In this document: positions 1 through 12,448 of the stretch, in pieces
How the letters are laid out: each line of letters opens with the position of its first letter
How positions within the stretch are numbered: the first letter of the stretch is position 1
Assembly (NCBI GenBank): GCA_028751875.1
Contig: CM054165.1
Span: 25,831,097-25,895,096, forward strand
Direction: 5' to 3'
DNA length: 64,000 nucleotides
Source of the DNA: Rapana venosa
Taxonomy: Eukaryota; Mollusca; Gastropoda; Neogastropoda; Muricidae
Notes under the pieces: model-generated
Seen by the model: the letters and a program-made list of their open reading frames with translations, nothing else
Databases searched by the model: none
Told to the model about the DNA's origin: nothing
Program-made: the position numbers and the translations under genes

Positions 1-58
1 TGTAATATCTGTTTAAACTATTGATTATTTATCATTGATTGCATGACTGTGTAAGATT

Positions 59-132
59 AGGTTGAATGCATGCACTTTGATTTGTCTATAGTGCTATATA
101 AGTTCCATTTATTATTATTATTATTATTAACC
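59..132 (+). mobile_element. LINE 3' tail with (ATT)n
   Basis: GTGCTATATAAGTTCCATTT followed by (ATT)n. This is the 3' end signature of the L2/CR1-like LINE seen in longer form at 56572-57262. Confidence 0.5.
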
Positions 133-157
133 GGATTGTTGTCGATTCCAATCGCAG

Positions 158-259
158 ATCCTCGTGGCGTACAGCCCGACACGCCAAGATACACCCCGAA
201 ACCGCCATCGTCTTCCCACCGAATCACCACATCTGTGGCCGTCCTCTTGTTATGTGTGA
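158..259 (+). CDS. Possible terminal coding exon of an upstream gene (weak)
   Basis: An acceptor-like ATCGCAG is followed by 33 codons and a TGA in a local GC-rich patch unlike its AT-rich surroundings. The peptide (ILVAYSPTRQDTPRNRHRLP and on, ending SSCYV) resembles nothing I recognise. It may equally be non-coding. Offered only because the following 12 kb looks like a long 3'UTR or similar tract. Confidence 0.12.
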   Translation: MLVAYSPTRQDTPRNRHRLPTESPHLWPSSCYV

Positions 260-539
260 TGTGCCAGAGACTTCTCTCCCTTCTTCAATAACGTCACTTC
301 CTCTTCCGCCGGTCCCCCTCCCTAGGTTTAGATGGATTCGAACTGCCTACCTACAGCCCCTTTCACTGCTGATCTGTCTTTTGGGGAGAGAGTGTCTTTC
401 TGAATCTACGCTACTGGTTTTATTTTTTTCTGGTTTGTGTTTTGTTTGGTTTTGTTTTTTTAAAAGCAAGAATTGTTTTGATTTGGTTGGGGGTGGGGGG
501 TGATTTGTTTGTTGGTTGTATGTGTGTTTGGTTGGGGGG

Positions 540-569
540 GGGGGGGGGGGGGGGGGATGCTTTTAGTGT

Positions 570-600
<31 letters not shown>

Positions 601-603
601 GGG
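540..603. repeat. Two poly-G runs
   Basis: Two runs of mostly G, one at about 533-556 and one at about 584-603, separated by a GT-rich segment. Strong G-quadruplex potential, but also a region where length calls are unreliable. Confidence 0.6.
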
Positions 604-1334
604 TTCGGTAGTGTGTGTTTTTGTGAGGGGATGCTGTAGTGTGTGTGGTGTTGTAGGGAGTGAGTGAATGTGTGTGTGAGAGAGAAAGTGAGAGAGAGAT
701 ATTTAGTTGTTTTCGAACCTCTTACGTAGTATGTAGGTGTTTGAATTATTTTACACTTGTAAGCTGGTACTGCATGAATTTGTACTGAACAAAAATTCAG
801 GTTTTGTTTTTTTAATTTCTGCTCTCTCTCTCAAATAATTATGATGGAGGATTTTTTTTTTAAACAAAGCAGTTTCAAGGTAGTTGTTATCTTTATTTCT
901 TTGTTCTGTTAAATCAATTTTTAAAAAAATAATCAATGGTTTTAATGAATTGTACAAATACTGTTGTTTCTTGTCTGAAAGTGATTGTTAACCTACCTGT
1001 TGTTGTGTATATTACCATGCAAGCAGAATTTTCGCTTATGCACTAAAATATCCTTAATATTACTGTCATTCTTGGTATGCATTCAAGAAAAACACAAGAC
1101 TCACATAATATTAGCAGGAAATCAAGGCTTTACCAATGCACTGGGTTAAAGTTAGGCCTATGCGTTAGTCAAACGTGTCATAGGTAGATTTGTGTGTGTG
1201 TGTGTTACAAATGTAGTTACAGCTCACTTTTTTTCTTTTCTGGGGAAACAGGGGAAAATAATGTATTTATGTACACTGTTGATGTAGCTTGTAAATGTAA
1301 TGTGTTGAACATTATCCTGTGTTTGTTTTTGAGG

Positions 1335-1495
1335 GGGGGGGGGGGTAACCTTTTCCCTACGGGTAACCTGCTATAGGGTAACCAACCATCAACTAACCCT
1401 TCCCTCCATATCACCCACTACTTGTAGGTACAAATGTGCACAGTGCAGGTTTACTGGGAAAGAGGAGTTCTCTCCCTTAACGTAGGGATAGTGTT
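1335..1495 (+). repeat. Interspersed repeat H, copy 1
   Basis: About 155 bp matching the reverse complement of 16262-16418 at high identity, including GGGTAACC motifs and the block GTGCACAGTGCA/ATGCACAGTGCA. It has no coding content and the element class is unknown. Confidence 0.6.
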
Positions 1496-1779
1496 AAGGT
1501 TTGCTTGTTTGGTGTTTATTCTGCCTCCTCTTAGACGTTTGAAGGTTGAACAGTAAGTGAAGGCTGGATATCGATTTATCACTTTTTTAAAGACGTGTTC
1601 TTTTGTTTTTCTAGATTATGTATAATCTTCAAACTTGGTTATGTAACACAGGACTGAAGATGGTGATCAGTGACTTGAAGAGGCTTAGTTGAGGAGTGCT
1701 TAGAATTATTGGTGTGTGTTCATCAATATGAACAGAACAGGTAGACAAGTTTGGAGTATGCTGTCTGATTACAAACATA

Positions 1780-1921
1780 CTTTACAATCAGACGGATCAG
1801 ACATGCCAAAGTCAGATGTGCTGGGCCTGACTTGTCAGGCGCCTAGCGGCAGCACATTATTTTTCACTCATATGACAGACAGCAATAGTTCCTGCCAGAG
1901 CGTTTGATGAAGAAGAAGAAG
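1780..1921 (+). mobile_element. Foldback element arm, fragment
   Basis: Matches the terminal arm of the foldback element at 17690-18716: ATGCCAAAGTCAGATGTGCT, the palindrome CCTGACTTGTCAGGCG, and CAGACAGCAATAGTTCC, ending in (GAA)n. Only one arm end is present. Confidence 0.6.
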
Positions 1922-2394
1922 AGAGATCAGGTGCATTTGTTAGCGTTTGTTAAAACATGAAAATGGCAAAATAATGTTTGTAATAATACTATGCATGTAA
2001 AAAAAAACTAAACGATTAATAATGCTCGTTACGCAGGAAAACTAAGTTGTGTTCTAAATCTGCTTTTGTTCTGAACTAAATCTCTTATTCACCTGAATCA
2101 TAAATGTATGTGATGCTTCATATTAAAATGGATGAATTGTGTCCTTTATCTAATCTAACACACCAAACCAACAACGTACTTCTAGTTTTGTATGTGTAAG
2201 CTTTGCATCAGTTCCCTTAAATGAAAGTAGACGTGTAAAACAGCATAAAATAAAGAATAAAACAGTATTAAAAACCTGAAGTATAAGACAGTACAAAAAT
2301 GAAGTATAAAACATAAAATATGAAGCATAAGACAGTATAAAATCTCATAAACCCAAAACACAATTATTCTGAACACATTTAGACCATTTTTAGT

Positions 2395-2482
2395 CTGTAA
2401 GGTCTCACACCTTAAGCTAGCAAATAAACAATTCCACATCCTTCTTAACACTAATACACATATTTACACACACACACACACA

Positions 2483-2533
<51 letters not shown>

Positions 2534-2661
2534 ACACACATCACACACACACACACACACACACACACAACACACACACACACACCACACACACCCCCCT
2601 CACACACACACACACACATTAAGTTAGCAAAATACGAAATCCCAAATCCATCTTCACACAC

Positions 2662-2715
<54 letters not shown>

Positions 2716-2759
2716 TATTAAGTTAGCAAAATACGAAATCCCAAATCCATCTTAACACA

Positions 2760-2810
<51 letters not shown>

Positions 2811-2860
2811 ATTTATTAAGTTAGCAAAATACGAAATCCCAAATCCATCTTAAAAAAAAA
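2395..2860. repeat. Composite tandem repeat with (CA)n and (CT)n
   Basis: Four copies of a segment AAGTTAGCAAAATACGAAAT (about 35 bp with its continuation; the first copy diverged) separated by long (CA)n and (CT)n tracts. Both the unit and its microsatellite tail are repeated. Confidence 0.75.
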
Positions 2861-3025
2861 ACCACACACACACAATCCCCCCCCCCCCCCCCCCCCACCA
2901 CCACCACCACCACCACCCCTCCCTTCCAGAAAATATGCAAGTCATGACATACCAAAAAAAGACAAAACCATTGGGCAACACTAACGCAGAAAACACAAAG
3001 GGCAGGGACTGCATAAAGACAAGGA

Positions 3026-3126
3026 GAGAGAGAGAGAAAGAGAGAGTGAGAGAGAGGAGAGAAAAAGAGAGAGAGAGAGAGAAAAGCGAGAGAGAGATGA
3101 GCGAGTGAAGTGAGAGAGAGAGAGGA

Positions 3127-3160
<34 letters not shown>

Positions 3161-3162
3161 AA
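3026..3162. repeat. (GA)n microsatellite
   Basis: Interrupted (GA)n over about 135 bp. Confidence 0.85.
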
Positions 3163-3228
3163 CTGTGATGAACACCAACAGGAGATGTATGTGACAGGCT
3201 ATAATAAACTAAGGCTGAGGGGCAGGGT

Positions 3229-3277
<49 letters not shown>
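3229..3277. repeat. Poly-G run of 49
   Basis: Uninterrupted G run, among the longest homopolymers in the window. G-quadruplex potential; the true length is uncertain. Confidence 0.8.
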
Positions 3278-3278
<1 letters not shown>

Positions 3279-3599
3279 ACACAGGGAGAGGGGGGGAGGT
3301 GGCAACAGTACATAACGGGCTCCTGTCATGTTGGCATTGAGGGCATAGTTACAGCACATAAAGACCAGGGCTGTGAGATCATGGGTCACCTTCAGGCTGC
3401 GACCTTCCTATACAGTACATACCTACATGTTGTATACCTGATGAAGAATGTACCCTCTGTTGATATTTTTTTGGGGGGGAGGAGGAGGGGGGGGGGGGGG
3501 GGGGTGTTGACGAATCGTTATGGCAGGGGATTTGTCGTTTATGTGACGAGAAGTACATGTTTTTTAAAACAGATAAATGAAGGAAGAAAACATAGAATA

Positions 3600-4200
3600 G
3601 TAACCAACGAAATTGCGAATTTGTGCATGTTGGGAATTCGGGTATTTCGTTTATGAGGCTATTTTTGATAAGTAAATGTTTTACAGATAAACGAAGAAGA
3701 AGAAGACATAAACATAACAACAAACAAAACTGTGTGAATTTTTGCATGTTGGGAATTCAGGTTTATGAGGCTATTTTTGTTAAGTACATGTTTTACAGAT
3801 AAACGAAGAAGAAGGACACAAACATAACAACAAACAAAACTGTGAATTTTTGCATGTTGGGAATTCAGGTTTACGAGGCTATTTTTGTTAAGTACATGTT
3901 TTACAGATAAACGAAGATGAAGACATAAACATAACAACAAACAAAACTGTGTGAATTATTTGCATGTTGGGAATTCAGATAATTTTATGTGGCTGTTTTT
4001 AATAGTAGGTACATGTGTTACAGGTTAAATGAAGAATAAAATGCAAAATGATAACCAAATTGTGTGAATTATTCACATGTGGGAATTCAGGTAAATCATT
4101 TATGTGGCTGTTTTTAATCATAAGTACATGTTTTAGAGTTACATAAAGAAGAACACACAAAATAACAAATACAAAACTATGTGACTTATTCACATTTTTA
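3600..4200. repeat. Tandem array, unit about 115 bp, 5 copies
   Basis: The anchor GGAATTC recurs at about 3633, 3751, 3859, 3970 and 4082, each with TGAGGCTATTTTTG- or TGTGGCTGTTTTTAAT-type sequence and ACATGTTTTACAG. Copies diverge progressively to the right. No coding signal. Confidence 0.8.
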
Positions 4201-5979
4201 CGATTTTTTCCCACTTTGCTTTTGTTACGGAAAGTTCTTGTTTTTTAAGATGTTGTGAATAATCATGTTGAACATTATGGAGTACTTATCACTGTTAAAA
4301 TTGTCAGGGCGTGTGTGTATACAATTTTATTTCCAATGGTCACTTTTTGTTGTTGTTTGGTATGGTTTTAGCAAACATTTTTGCAGGTGTGTGATTTCTG
4401 TGTTTTAGTGGTTGTCATTTAAGAATAATAAAAAGTCATATATCCACCTTCTTTCCTCTGTTTCTCCCCCCCCCCCCCTCCCCTTCCCCCCATTTCTCCC
4501 CCCCCCCCCCCCCCCCCTTCTTTGTTTTTAAAAAGGAGATACTTTTGGGTAGTGTTATATTTTTGTGCTTTGTGGATTTAAAATTGTAAAAATTCATGTT
4601 GGTAGATTAGGAACTTCACATTTATTAGTTGCTGCTTAGTCATTTTTTTTTCCCCTTTTGGGCATTTGTGTGTGGTGTGTGTGTTTTGGGGTGTGTTGTG
4701 CGGGGGGTGTGTGTGTGTGTGTGTTTCCATGAATATGAGTATGATTTGTGTTGTGCTGTGCTGTTCCATGAATGTGTGAATTGTCCCATGAGTGAAGTGA
4801 TGTGTGGCATGTGTGTGTTAGTGTTGTTGTTGTTGTTAAGTGTTCATTGACTGTTAACCTGTACTGCATGTATTATTCAATGTTGAAATGCGTTATGTGT
4901 ATAGTTCACCGTTGATAATTTGACCTGTGCTGTATATGTTGCTTAGTTTTACTGTAGAATGTTGAAGTGTGAGAAATGTAGTAATGTTTCACTTTTGACT
5001 TCACTAAAATCGTTGCTGACATATTTCTCTTTTTCAAAAGAGTATAGAGGAAATATTTGGTTTTCTGGGTTCTCCCCCTCCCCGTTTATCCCAAAATAAA
5101 GTGTTTTACTAACATTTTCTTTTGTGTATGGAAGATAACGTGGGTTTTGTTTGATAACAGAAGCATAAAATTTGTTAGATGTGATTTTTCAGAGGTGTGT
5201 TAGGGTTTTGTTAAGTGCTTTAGATTTTTGTTTTGCCCCCTCTCCCCCCCCCCCCCGCCCCAAGTAGTTCTTTTTTACTTAAGGAAGACACTGTTAATCT
5301 TTCTTGTTATCTATTTTTTAAAATTTGTAATATCAGTATTTTAACACCTGTAAGCCAATTTACCCCTATCCAAAAATGTGAAATATGCTTCCTACTGAAA
5401 ATTGCTTGTTACTCAAGTGTTCTTTTAACAACAATTTCTTTGTCTCAATTCTATCTGTATGATGTTTGGGGGTAACTTATACATTTTAATAGGAAATTAG
5501 AATTTGACGAGACTGCCCATTTCTGTTGTTATGGTGTATATTCCTATCCGTACAGCATGTGGAATGTTCTTTGTTATTTGTGCTTTGTCTGTACCAACAA
5601 AGATAGCCAAATGTAAGCAGAGTGTGAAAAGAAAAAGGAGTATATATACATAATTATAATACGATAACTGCAGTAAATAATGAGCAAGATAAATACCTAT
5701 TCCAGACTGGTATCAATGGGTGTACTAACACGCAGACCTGATGTTACGATTTTGGTGTGAAGTGAATGTGTACATAACACATTATGTAGCAGACCTGCGT
5801 TTGTTTCTGATATTACTCTGCTCCGTGAAATTGCGAAGTTTGGGATGCAAGCGGTAAGTGTGTATTGTAAGTGGGTCATGTTGTACGATCATCAAAAGTT
5901 GTATATATAAAAACCAGAAAATAACTTTGTGCATGTGCCTGTGTGTGTGTACCAGAAAATGTTAACTTTGTGCATGTGC

Positions 5980-5980
<1 letters not shown>

Positions 5981-6035
<55 letters not shown>

Positions 6036-6100
6036 TGTTATGTTTGTATAATATGTATGTATTATTATGTTTGTATGTATGTGTGTATGTATGTATGTGT
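5981..6100. repeat. (GT)n then (GTAT)n microsatellite
   Basis: About 45 bp of (GT)n followed by ATGT-rich tetranucleotide repeats. Confidence 0.8.
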
Positions 6101-9100
6101 GAATCTGTACCCCCCAAAAAATAGGGATGAAAGTTGATTACTACATCTGTGTGCATACTAGTTTTTGTTACATATTCAGGGATGGGAACTCTTTGTAAAG
6201 GAGCGTACACAGAGAGAAGTGCGCGAGTCTGAACGTGTTTTTGTGCGGAAGTTGTTTTTCACGATAGCCTTGCTGAGTTACCTGGCTGAATTTTCACTTT
6301 TTTTCACGTTTTGTTTTCATTTCGTTGGGAAAAGAAATGAGTGATATGAGGAAGAACAAGGAAAAAGATATGTTTTGTGCAACAGAAGAAAAAAAAACCG
6401 AACCCCGGTGCTTTTCAAACTTTGCATTTTACTACTTGTAAAGTTTCTGAATGTGTTCTGTTAAGGTAAATTTTGGAATCATGAGTAAAACCATATTAGG
6501 TCTAAGGGGGATCTAATGACTAAATCATTAATGATTTTTTTTATTTAGTGACTGAACAGGATGATGAAGGATTGTGAAAAGGAGTTTCTTTGTACTTGTG
6601 GATTGACAAAAAATGCACCCTCCCCCCCCTCCACCCCCACCTAAAAAAAATCCACAACAACAAACCAAAAACCAACCAAAACCCTGAAGTGAAAAGTTTG
6701 AAGAAGAGACCAACATGTCAGAAGTATTTTGTTCAAAACATATCTTTTTCTCTTGCGCAGAGAACTAAATGTTGTATTTTGGGGTTCATTATTGTTAGTA
6801 ATACTATCTTTTGTACAGGTTTTGGTGTATTTGTGTTTATGGCAAGAGTCGTCAGAATTGTTGCAGATTGTATGGTTGGGTGCATGCTTTTATGAGAGAA
6901 CTTTTTATTTTGCTCTGTATTATTTTGATGACAAATTATTTTACTACAAAGGTTGAAGATGTCCATGGATGCATTGGTCACACTCCACACATAAAACAGT
7001 TGTCTCAGTAGGGTTGTTTTGTTTTTTCCACATCTGGCAAATTGTCTTAAAAAGATCTTAAATCTAGGAATAAATCTAAAGATTAGCGTTGTTGTTAGGA
7101 AGTATTTATTATTGAGACAATTGTTCTAATGCACTGGTTTTCATCTGTGCTGAATCGATTCTTGTCAAAACATTCTGAAAAAAATTATGCCAGACAAATT
7201 GCTGATTACCTTTGCTACATTGGCAGTATTATGAACATCTCTGAAAGATGCTTTTTTTCTCTTTTTATTTGCAGAATACCACATTAAAAAAATTATTTTA
7301 GACACAAGATTTGTAACAGTTTTGAAGGAGGGGATTCAAGAAAAAAAAACCTAACTTAATTTTTTGTAAAAATGGAGTTGTTTGACAGAATTTTTGTCTT
7401 TTTCTTTTTTCACTTTTGCTGTGACAACAGTCAGAAACTGATATAAAAAATTTTTTTTTTTAAAAAGAGAAGCATGTGTGAGGATTTGTGATGTCGTTTT
7501 GATGTAGTGGCAACCCCAATTTTTGGATGTGAAACTCTTGTGTAAGCATTGTACAAACAACTGAGGGTTGGTCGAGGGTTCTGTGGTGATGTAGACTGCG
7601 AATATTGTTGTCTTGAAGCAGATGACATTTCAATGTGGCGTGTAACTGGGGCAGAAATGAAGGACCAAGAATTGGATAAAACCTCGTGCCAGAAAAATGT
7701 TCAACTTCTTTTTTTGTGCGAGTGAACCATATGCAAGTTGTGGGTATGCCCACAAGATTATGTCTGTGTTTTTCTTCCTAATTATCATGTTAATTTGTGA
7801 GTGTGTGTATACAAGACATCAGTGTGTGTTGTAGATGATGTAAATACATGATTTGTGAGGGAGGGGGCTTGATATCATTTTGTGGTTGGTGCCTTCGTTA
7901 TTTTCTCCTGGGTTTTCTTTCTCTCTGTGTGTAAGTAACCCTCTGCACAAAGCCTTTGCACTAGTGATGATTTTCAATGTGGACTTCAGGCTGCAAGTGT
8001 TCATGCGGAATATGCAGTTCTGCGTTCTAGAGCTTCGTTGACAAGAATTTCACCAGGAAATGGCTTATCATGCTGCGCGATCTACCAATAATAATGATAA
8101 TATATTCTGAGAGAATGACTGCAAAGGCCTCATCAGTGGGACTGTTCCTCCATTATGGAAACAAAAAAATCCAACGTCTGGGCAACTTTAAACATTCGGT
8201 GATGTGGAAAGTTCTCCAATATTAGGCTTAAAAACAAAACAAAACAGAGCATTCCTTGATTTCTTCATATCATAAAGCGATCGTATCAGACAGATAGCAC
8301 CAATTTCAATTTTAACTTGCAAAGGCCATGTTCAGTGGGGAAAAAATCAAGCCAGCAAGGATTTTAAGAATTTGCCTTTTAAGATGGAACATAAATGTGA
8401 CGACATTTGGTTAGAAATTCAGATGTTGTCCAACACAGCTTTGATTTTTTTTTTTACAAAGTAATGTGTACATAAATCTTTCAAAACAAATCTGATAGCT
8501 CGAGTTCAATTTTTAACATACATAAAATAAAATAAAAATTTGCAGATCAGCATGGAAAACATTTTGGAATAGGCATGTGACAAAAGCCAGGATTGTGATT
8601 TTTTCCACTTGTCGTAAGTATAATTATTATCCCATGTAAGCTGAATGAATGTAAATGTGATAATAAATAACGACAGATTCTCACCCGGCTTTTTATAGCA
8701 CACGTTTTCCCTGCAGTACTGGTTGTATTTTTGTGATGTAATGAGCGAAGACTGTTTTGTACAGAACTCTTGTGATTATTGCTGCTGTCATTTTAAAATA
8801 TGCATGCCTTTGCTTTTCCTTCGCTGGATGTGTGGACGTTGAGTGGATGTTTTGAATTTGAAGTTCGTTATCACCAGTGTTCGATGGGGATTTGTCAAAC
8901 GATTTGTTAAAATGAATACATACAGCCTTGTAAAAATTTACCGTTGCAAGACTAAACTGCTTGTAAACTGGATATATCGGTTGTTAGATGTACTGATTTG
9001 TGTGCCGTTTCGAACTTTGCAATGCTGATGATATAGTGCTACACCTTCAGAGCCTGCTTTGAGTGTAATGGGATAACTATGTACATGGAATAATGGTCAA

Positions 9101-10559
9101 GTGTTTAATTAAGGAATAATCAAAGAATACCACTGTGGGTTTTCTTTCTTTCTTTTTTTTTATAGCTTTTGTGGAAACAGATTGTAAGGCGTCTTTGTTT
9201 TATGCCAAGAAATTCAAGCAAACAATTAAATTCTAGGGATAATCAAAACAAAAACCGAGTGTATTTATCTTTTTCTTTATACCAAGAGGTTTATACAGAC
9301 AATTTAACTCACATGGGTTGGGTTTTTTGCAAGGTTCTTACATCCAAATATTTTACTGTCAAAACTGTCGTACCCATCAATCAAAATGGCTTAGGCCAGA
9401 TGTGACTTACAAAAAAACACAAACAAAAAAACCCAAAATTATTTCAAAGCACGGACTTGTCTTTTTCTTTTCTGGATTCAAATGTTGCTTTGCGCTGCCA
9501 ATCTTTGATAGTACACAGGCTTCATGAAACAGAAGACTAGTTATTGTAACTTTCACACCTGTAGTTCAGATCAGTTTGAACGATTTGATTTATGGTGTGA
9601 ACTTTTCACAAAGCAAATCAGTTCACAATGGTTAATTCCCAATAACTCTTTTGAGCTATAGCGAAAAGCGTGATTTTTTTTTAGGGACACTAGCCTCTGC
9701 CACCTGTGACTTCTTCAGACTTTTACAGGCAGTGAAATACACATACTGTGGGTTTTTCGTGTGTGCTAAGTTACTAGCGTTTTTTTTTCCTCCACAAACC
9801 AAGATGTGAGACTGGTTGGTTCTTGATTACAAAACATCTTCTCCATTCATCTGTTGTCTCCAGTTTGTGACAGCGACAGATTTTTTTATATACAGGATTT
9901 ATGTGTAAATTTGACGTAGAAAAATCGTCATAATTATTCTGTTCCAAAATGAATATAGACAAGACATTTCTTTTCAAGCCTCGGCCATTCTTGTGCTAAA
10001 TATGATTTAAATTATTTTTAGTAACAGGCAACTGGTTGCTGTATATCTCTAGGTACAGACTTCAGATGATTTATTCAGTTAGGTCAAAGCCCCTTCTGAA
10101 GGGATGAGGACATGCACAAGTGCTAGTATACAGCCATTTACTGTCACTTTTTCTAGGTACAGCAAGTGTAGAGGTCAGGAAAAGCCTGCATGTTCTGAAC
10201 GTGCTGACAGGATAGAGGTCCTTACCAATATTGAATTTTGATGGGTTGGTGTCACACCATCGTTTGCCGTGTTCAGACTAAAGCTTTTTTGTTGTATCCT
10301 TGTCAATATGGCCACAGTATATAATTCTGTTTTTTAAAAACTGCCTACTGGTTTTCCTTTTTATTTAGTTATCCATATCAGTATGTTGGTCAATGTTTGC
10401 TCTGTTCTGGAATTGTTCAAGCAATAACATCAAGAACAAATCACTAAAACATGGTTTTAACACTTACTGTACCTTTTATTATCATTATTTTTTTATGTTA
10501 ACAATCAAACATACAACAAATATTAAGCATCAGGTATTGTAAAAGCAATATCAACAAAA

Positions 10560-11530
10560 CACTAAAACATGGTTTTTACACTTAAAGTTCCTTTTATTAT
10601 TTTTAAACGTTAACAATCAAACATGCATCATGAAAAAACCCACCCCCCCCCCCAAAAAATGCCTATCAACTTTTTTGTGTAGGGGGCGGGGATGTTGATT
10701 TTGTTCGCCTTTGATTTTAATGCTGATTATAGAAGGTTATGCGAATCACAACACATATTAAGCTTACATGTTAAAAGCCTACAAGGTTTTTCTTTTGTTA
10801 GGTGGGGGGGGGGGGCTGGGGCTGGTTGGTTTTTTTTGTTCTTCTCAATTTTAACACTGATTATGAAAGTGACATGAATCAGAACACACAAGCTTTACAT
10901 TTTAGAAGCACAAAGTTTACAAGGTTTTTTGTGTAAGGGGCTGAGGATGTTTACTTTTTTTTCTTCTTGAATTTTAACACTGATTATGGAAGGTGACATG
11001 AATCACAACACGTACACTTACATGTTAGAAGCACATTAAAAGCCTACAAGTTTTTTGTGTGTGTAGGGGGCTGGGTTTTTTTTCTTCTTCTAAATTTTAA
11101 CACTGATTATGGAAGGTGACATGAATCACAACACATACATGTTAGAAGCACAATAAAAGCCTACAAGTTTTGTGTGTGTAGGGGCTGTGGCTGTGATTTT
11201 AAAAAAATATTTTAACACCTATTATGAAAGATGACATGCGACTTGAATCACCACACACACACACTTACCTGTTAGAAGCACAATGAAAGCCTAGAGGTTT
11301 TCTTATGTAGGTAGGTTTGGTGTTTCTTCTCAATTTTAACACCGATTATGAAAAGTGACATGAATCAGAACACAATACGCTTACATGTTACAAGCACAGA
11401 TAAAAAGCCTAGACATTTTCTTGCGTGTAAGGGGGCTGGGGATGTTTCTTCTCCTTCTTTCATCTTTAACACCGATAACGGAAGATGACTGACATGAATC
11501 AGAACACACACACGCTTACACCTTAAGAAG
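10560..11530. repeat. Tandem array, unit about 115-120 bp, about 8 copies
   Basis: Repeating blocks AATTTTAACACTGATTATG, GACATGAATCACAACACA, CTTACATGTTAGAAGCAC and AAAGCCTACAAGGTTTT, with a variable G-rich spacer. A looser copy begins near 10440. Confidence 0.8.
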
Positions 11531-11954
11531 CACAGGCACTTTCTTTCCTCTTCCAGTACTTTTCTGTGTTTCGTTTCCGTGACCGTCACAACTGTCAAAA
11601 AATACCCAATTCTTTCGATTCGGTTGTTGCTCTAACAACTTTGTGTGTGTGTGCGCACGCACAGCCTTGGTATGTACGTGTATAACTTCTCTTTCTCTTG
11701 CCATTTACGTATTTTGTGTATGTTTTAAAAACTACAACAAAATAAAAGGTGTATGATAATAATAATAAAACTCGTAAATTCTTACTTTGTGTGCTTTTGT
11801 TAGGGGGGATGTTGCGAGTGTCTTGGTGTGTGGCATACTGGTTACACCTTCATGAAAGTGGTTCAAACTTTTTTTTTTTGTTAATTTCAAACTTTTTTGT
11901 TTTGCTTTTTTTTACATTGCAGTTATAAAGATACAAAACATGTAAACTATTTTG

Positions 11955-11959
11955 GAGAG

Positions 11960-12003
<44 letters not shown>
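11955..12003. repeat. (GA)n microsatellite
   Basis: Nearly pure (GA)n of about 48 bp. Confidence 0.85.
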
Positions 12004-12006
<3 letters not shown>

Positions 12007-12103
12007 TCAAGTAGGCAGACAGACCGACAGACACACAGACCAAAAACTGAGTTACTGACATACAGTGCTAAAGTCGGAATGTAAATTTTGTGTTTTTAAA
12101 AAT

Positions 12104-12448
12104 TTTATTCTTTCATATCGAGGATAATGGAATAAGCACTTATGTGGGTTTTTTTTTTACATCCAGTCCCCGTGTGTATGTGGTTTTGTGAATTCTTTCA
12201 TCCATTCCCACCAACACACACTGGCCTACTCTTACGAAAAGCGGAACAGGATTTAACGTGTGCGAAAGATGTTCTGCGTGCGTTCTCACACACGGGGCCT
12301 CAGTTTATAATCTCATCCGAAAGACTTTTGGGGAGAGCGGAGTCTGCACTGATGTGAACTCCAGGGGAAAATATCCCCCTTGAACGGGAATCGAACCCCG
12401 GTCGTCAAGATTGCTAGCGCAATGTTCTAACCACTAGGCTATCCCGTG
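12104..12448 (-). mobile_element. SINE-B, full length (tRNA-derived)
   Basis: Minus-strand copy of the most abundant SINE here, about 345 bp. The head at the right end has a pol III A box (TAGCCTAGTGG) and a B box (GGTTCGATTCC); the tail at the left ends in an ATAAAAGAAT-type sequence. First SINE-B met from the left edge. Confidence 0.85.

Larger units (their letters stand above)
340..12100. other. 11.8 kb without recognisable genes and nearly free of the local SINEs
   Basis: I see no exon with a recognisable protein here on either strand. It holds simple repeats, poly-G and poly-C runs, two local tandem arrays (3600-4200 and 10560-11530), one copy of the 1335/16262 repeat and one foldback-arm fragment at 1780-1921. 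The two SINE families that appear every 1-3 kb from 12.1 kb onward are absent. It could be a long 3'UTR of a gene to the left, or intergenic DNA. Confidence 0.6.

Noticed and set aside
2850..3389. Open frame of 179 codons with poly-Pro and Ser-Leu runs
   Set aside because: Reads through poly-C, (CT)n and (CA)n tracts; no complex sequence.
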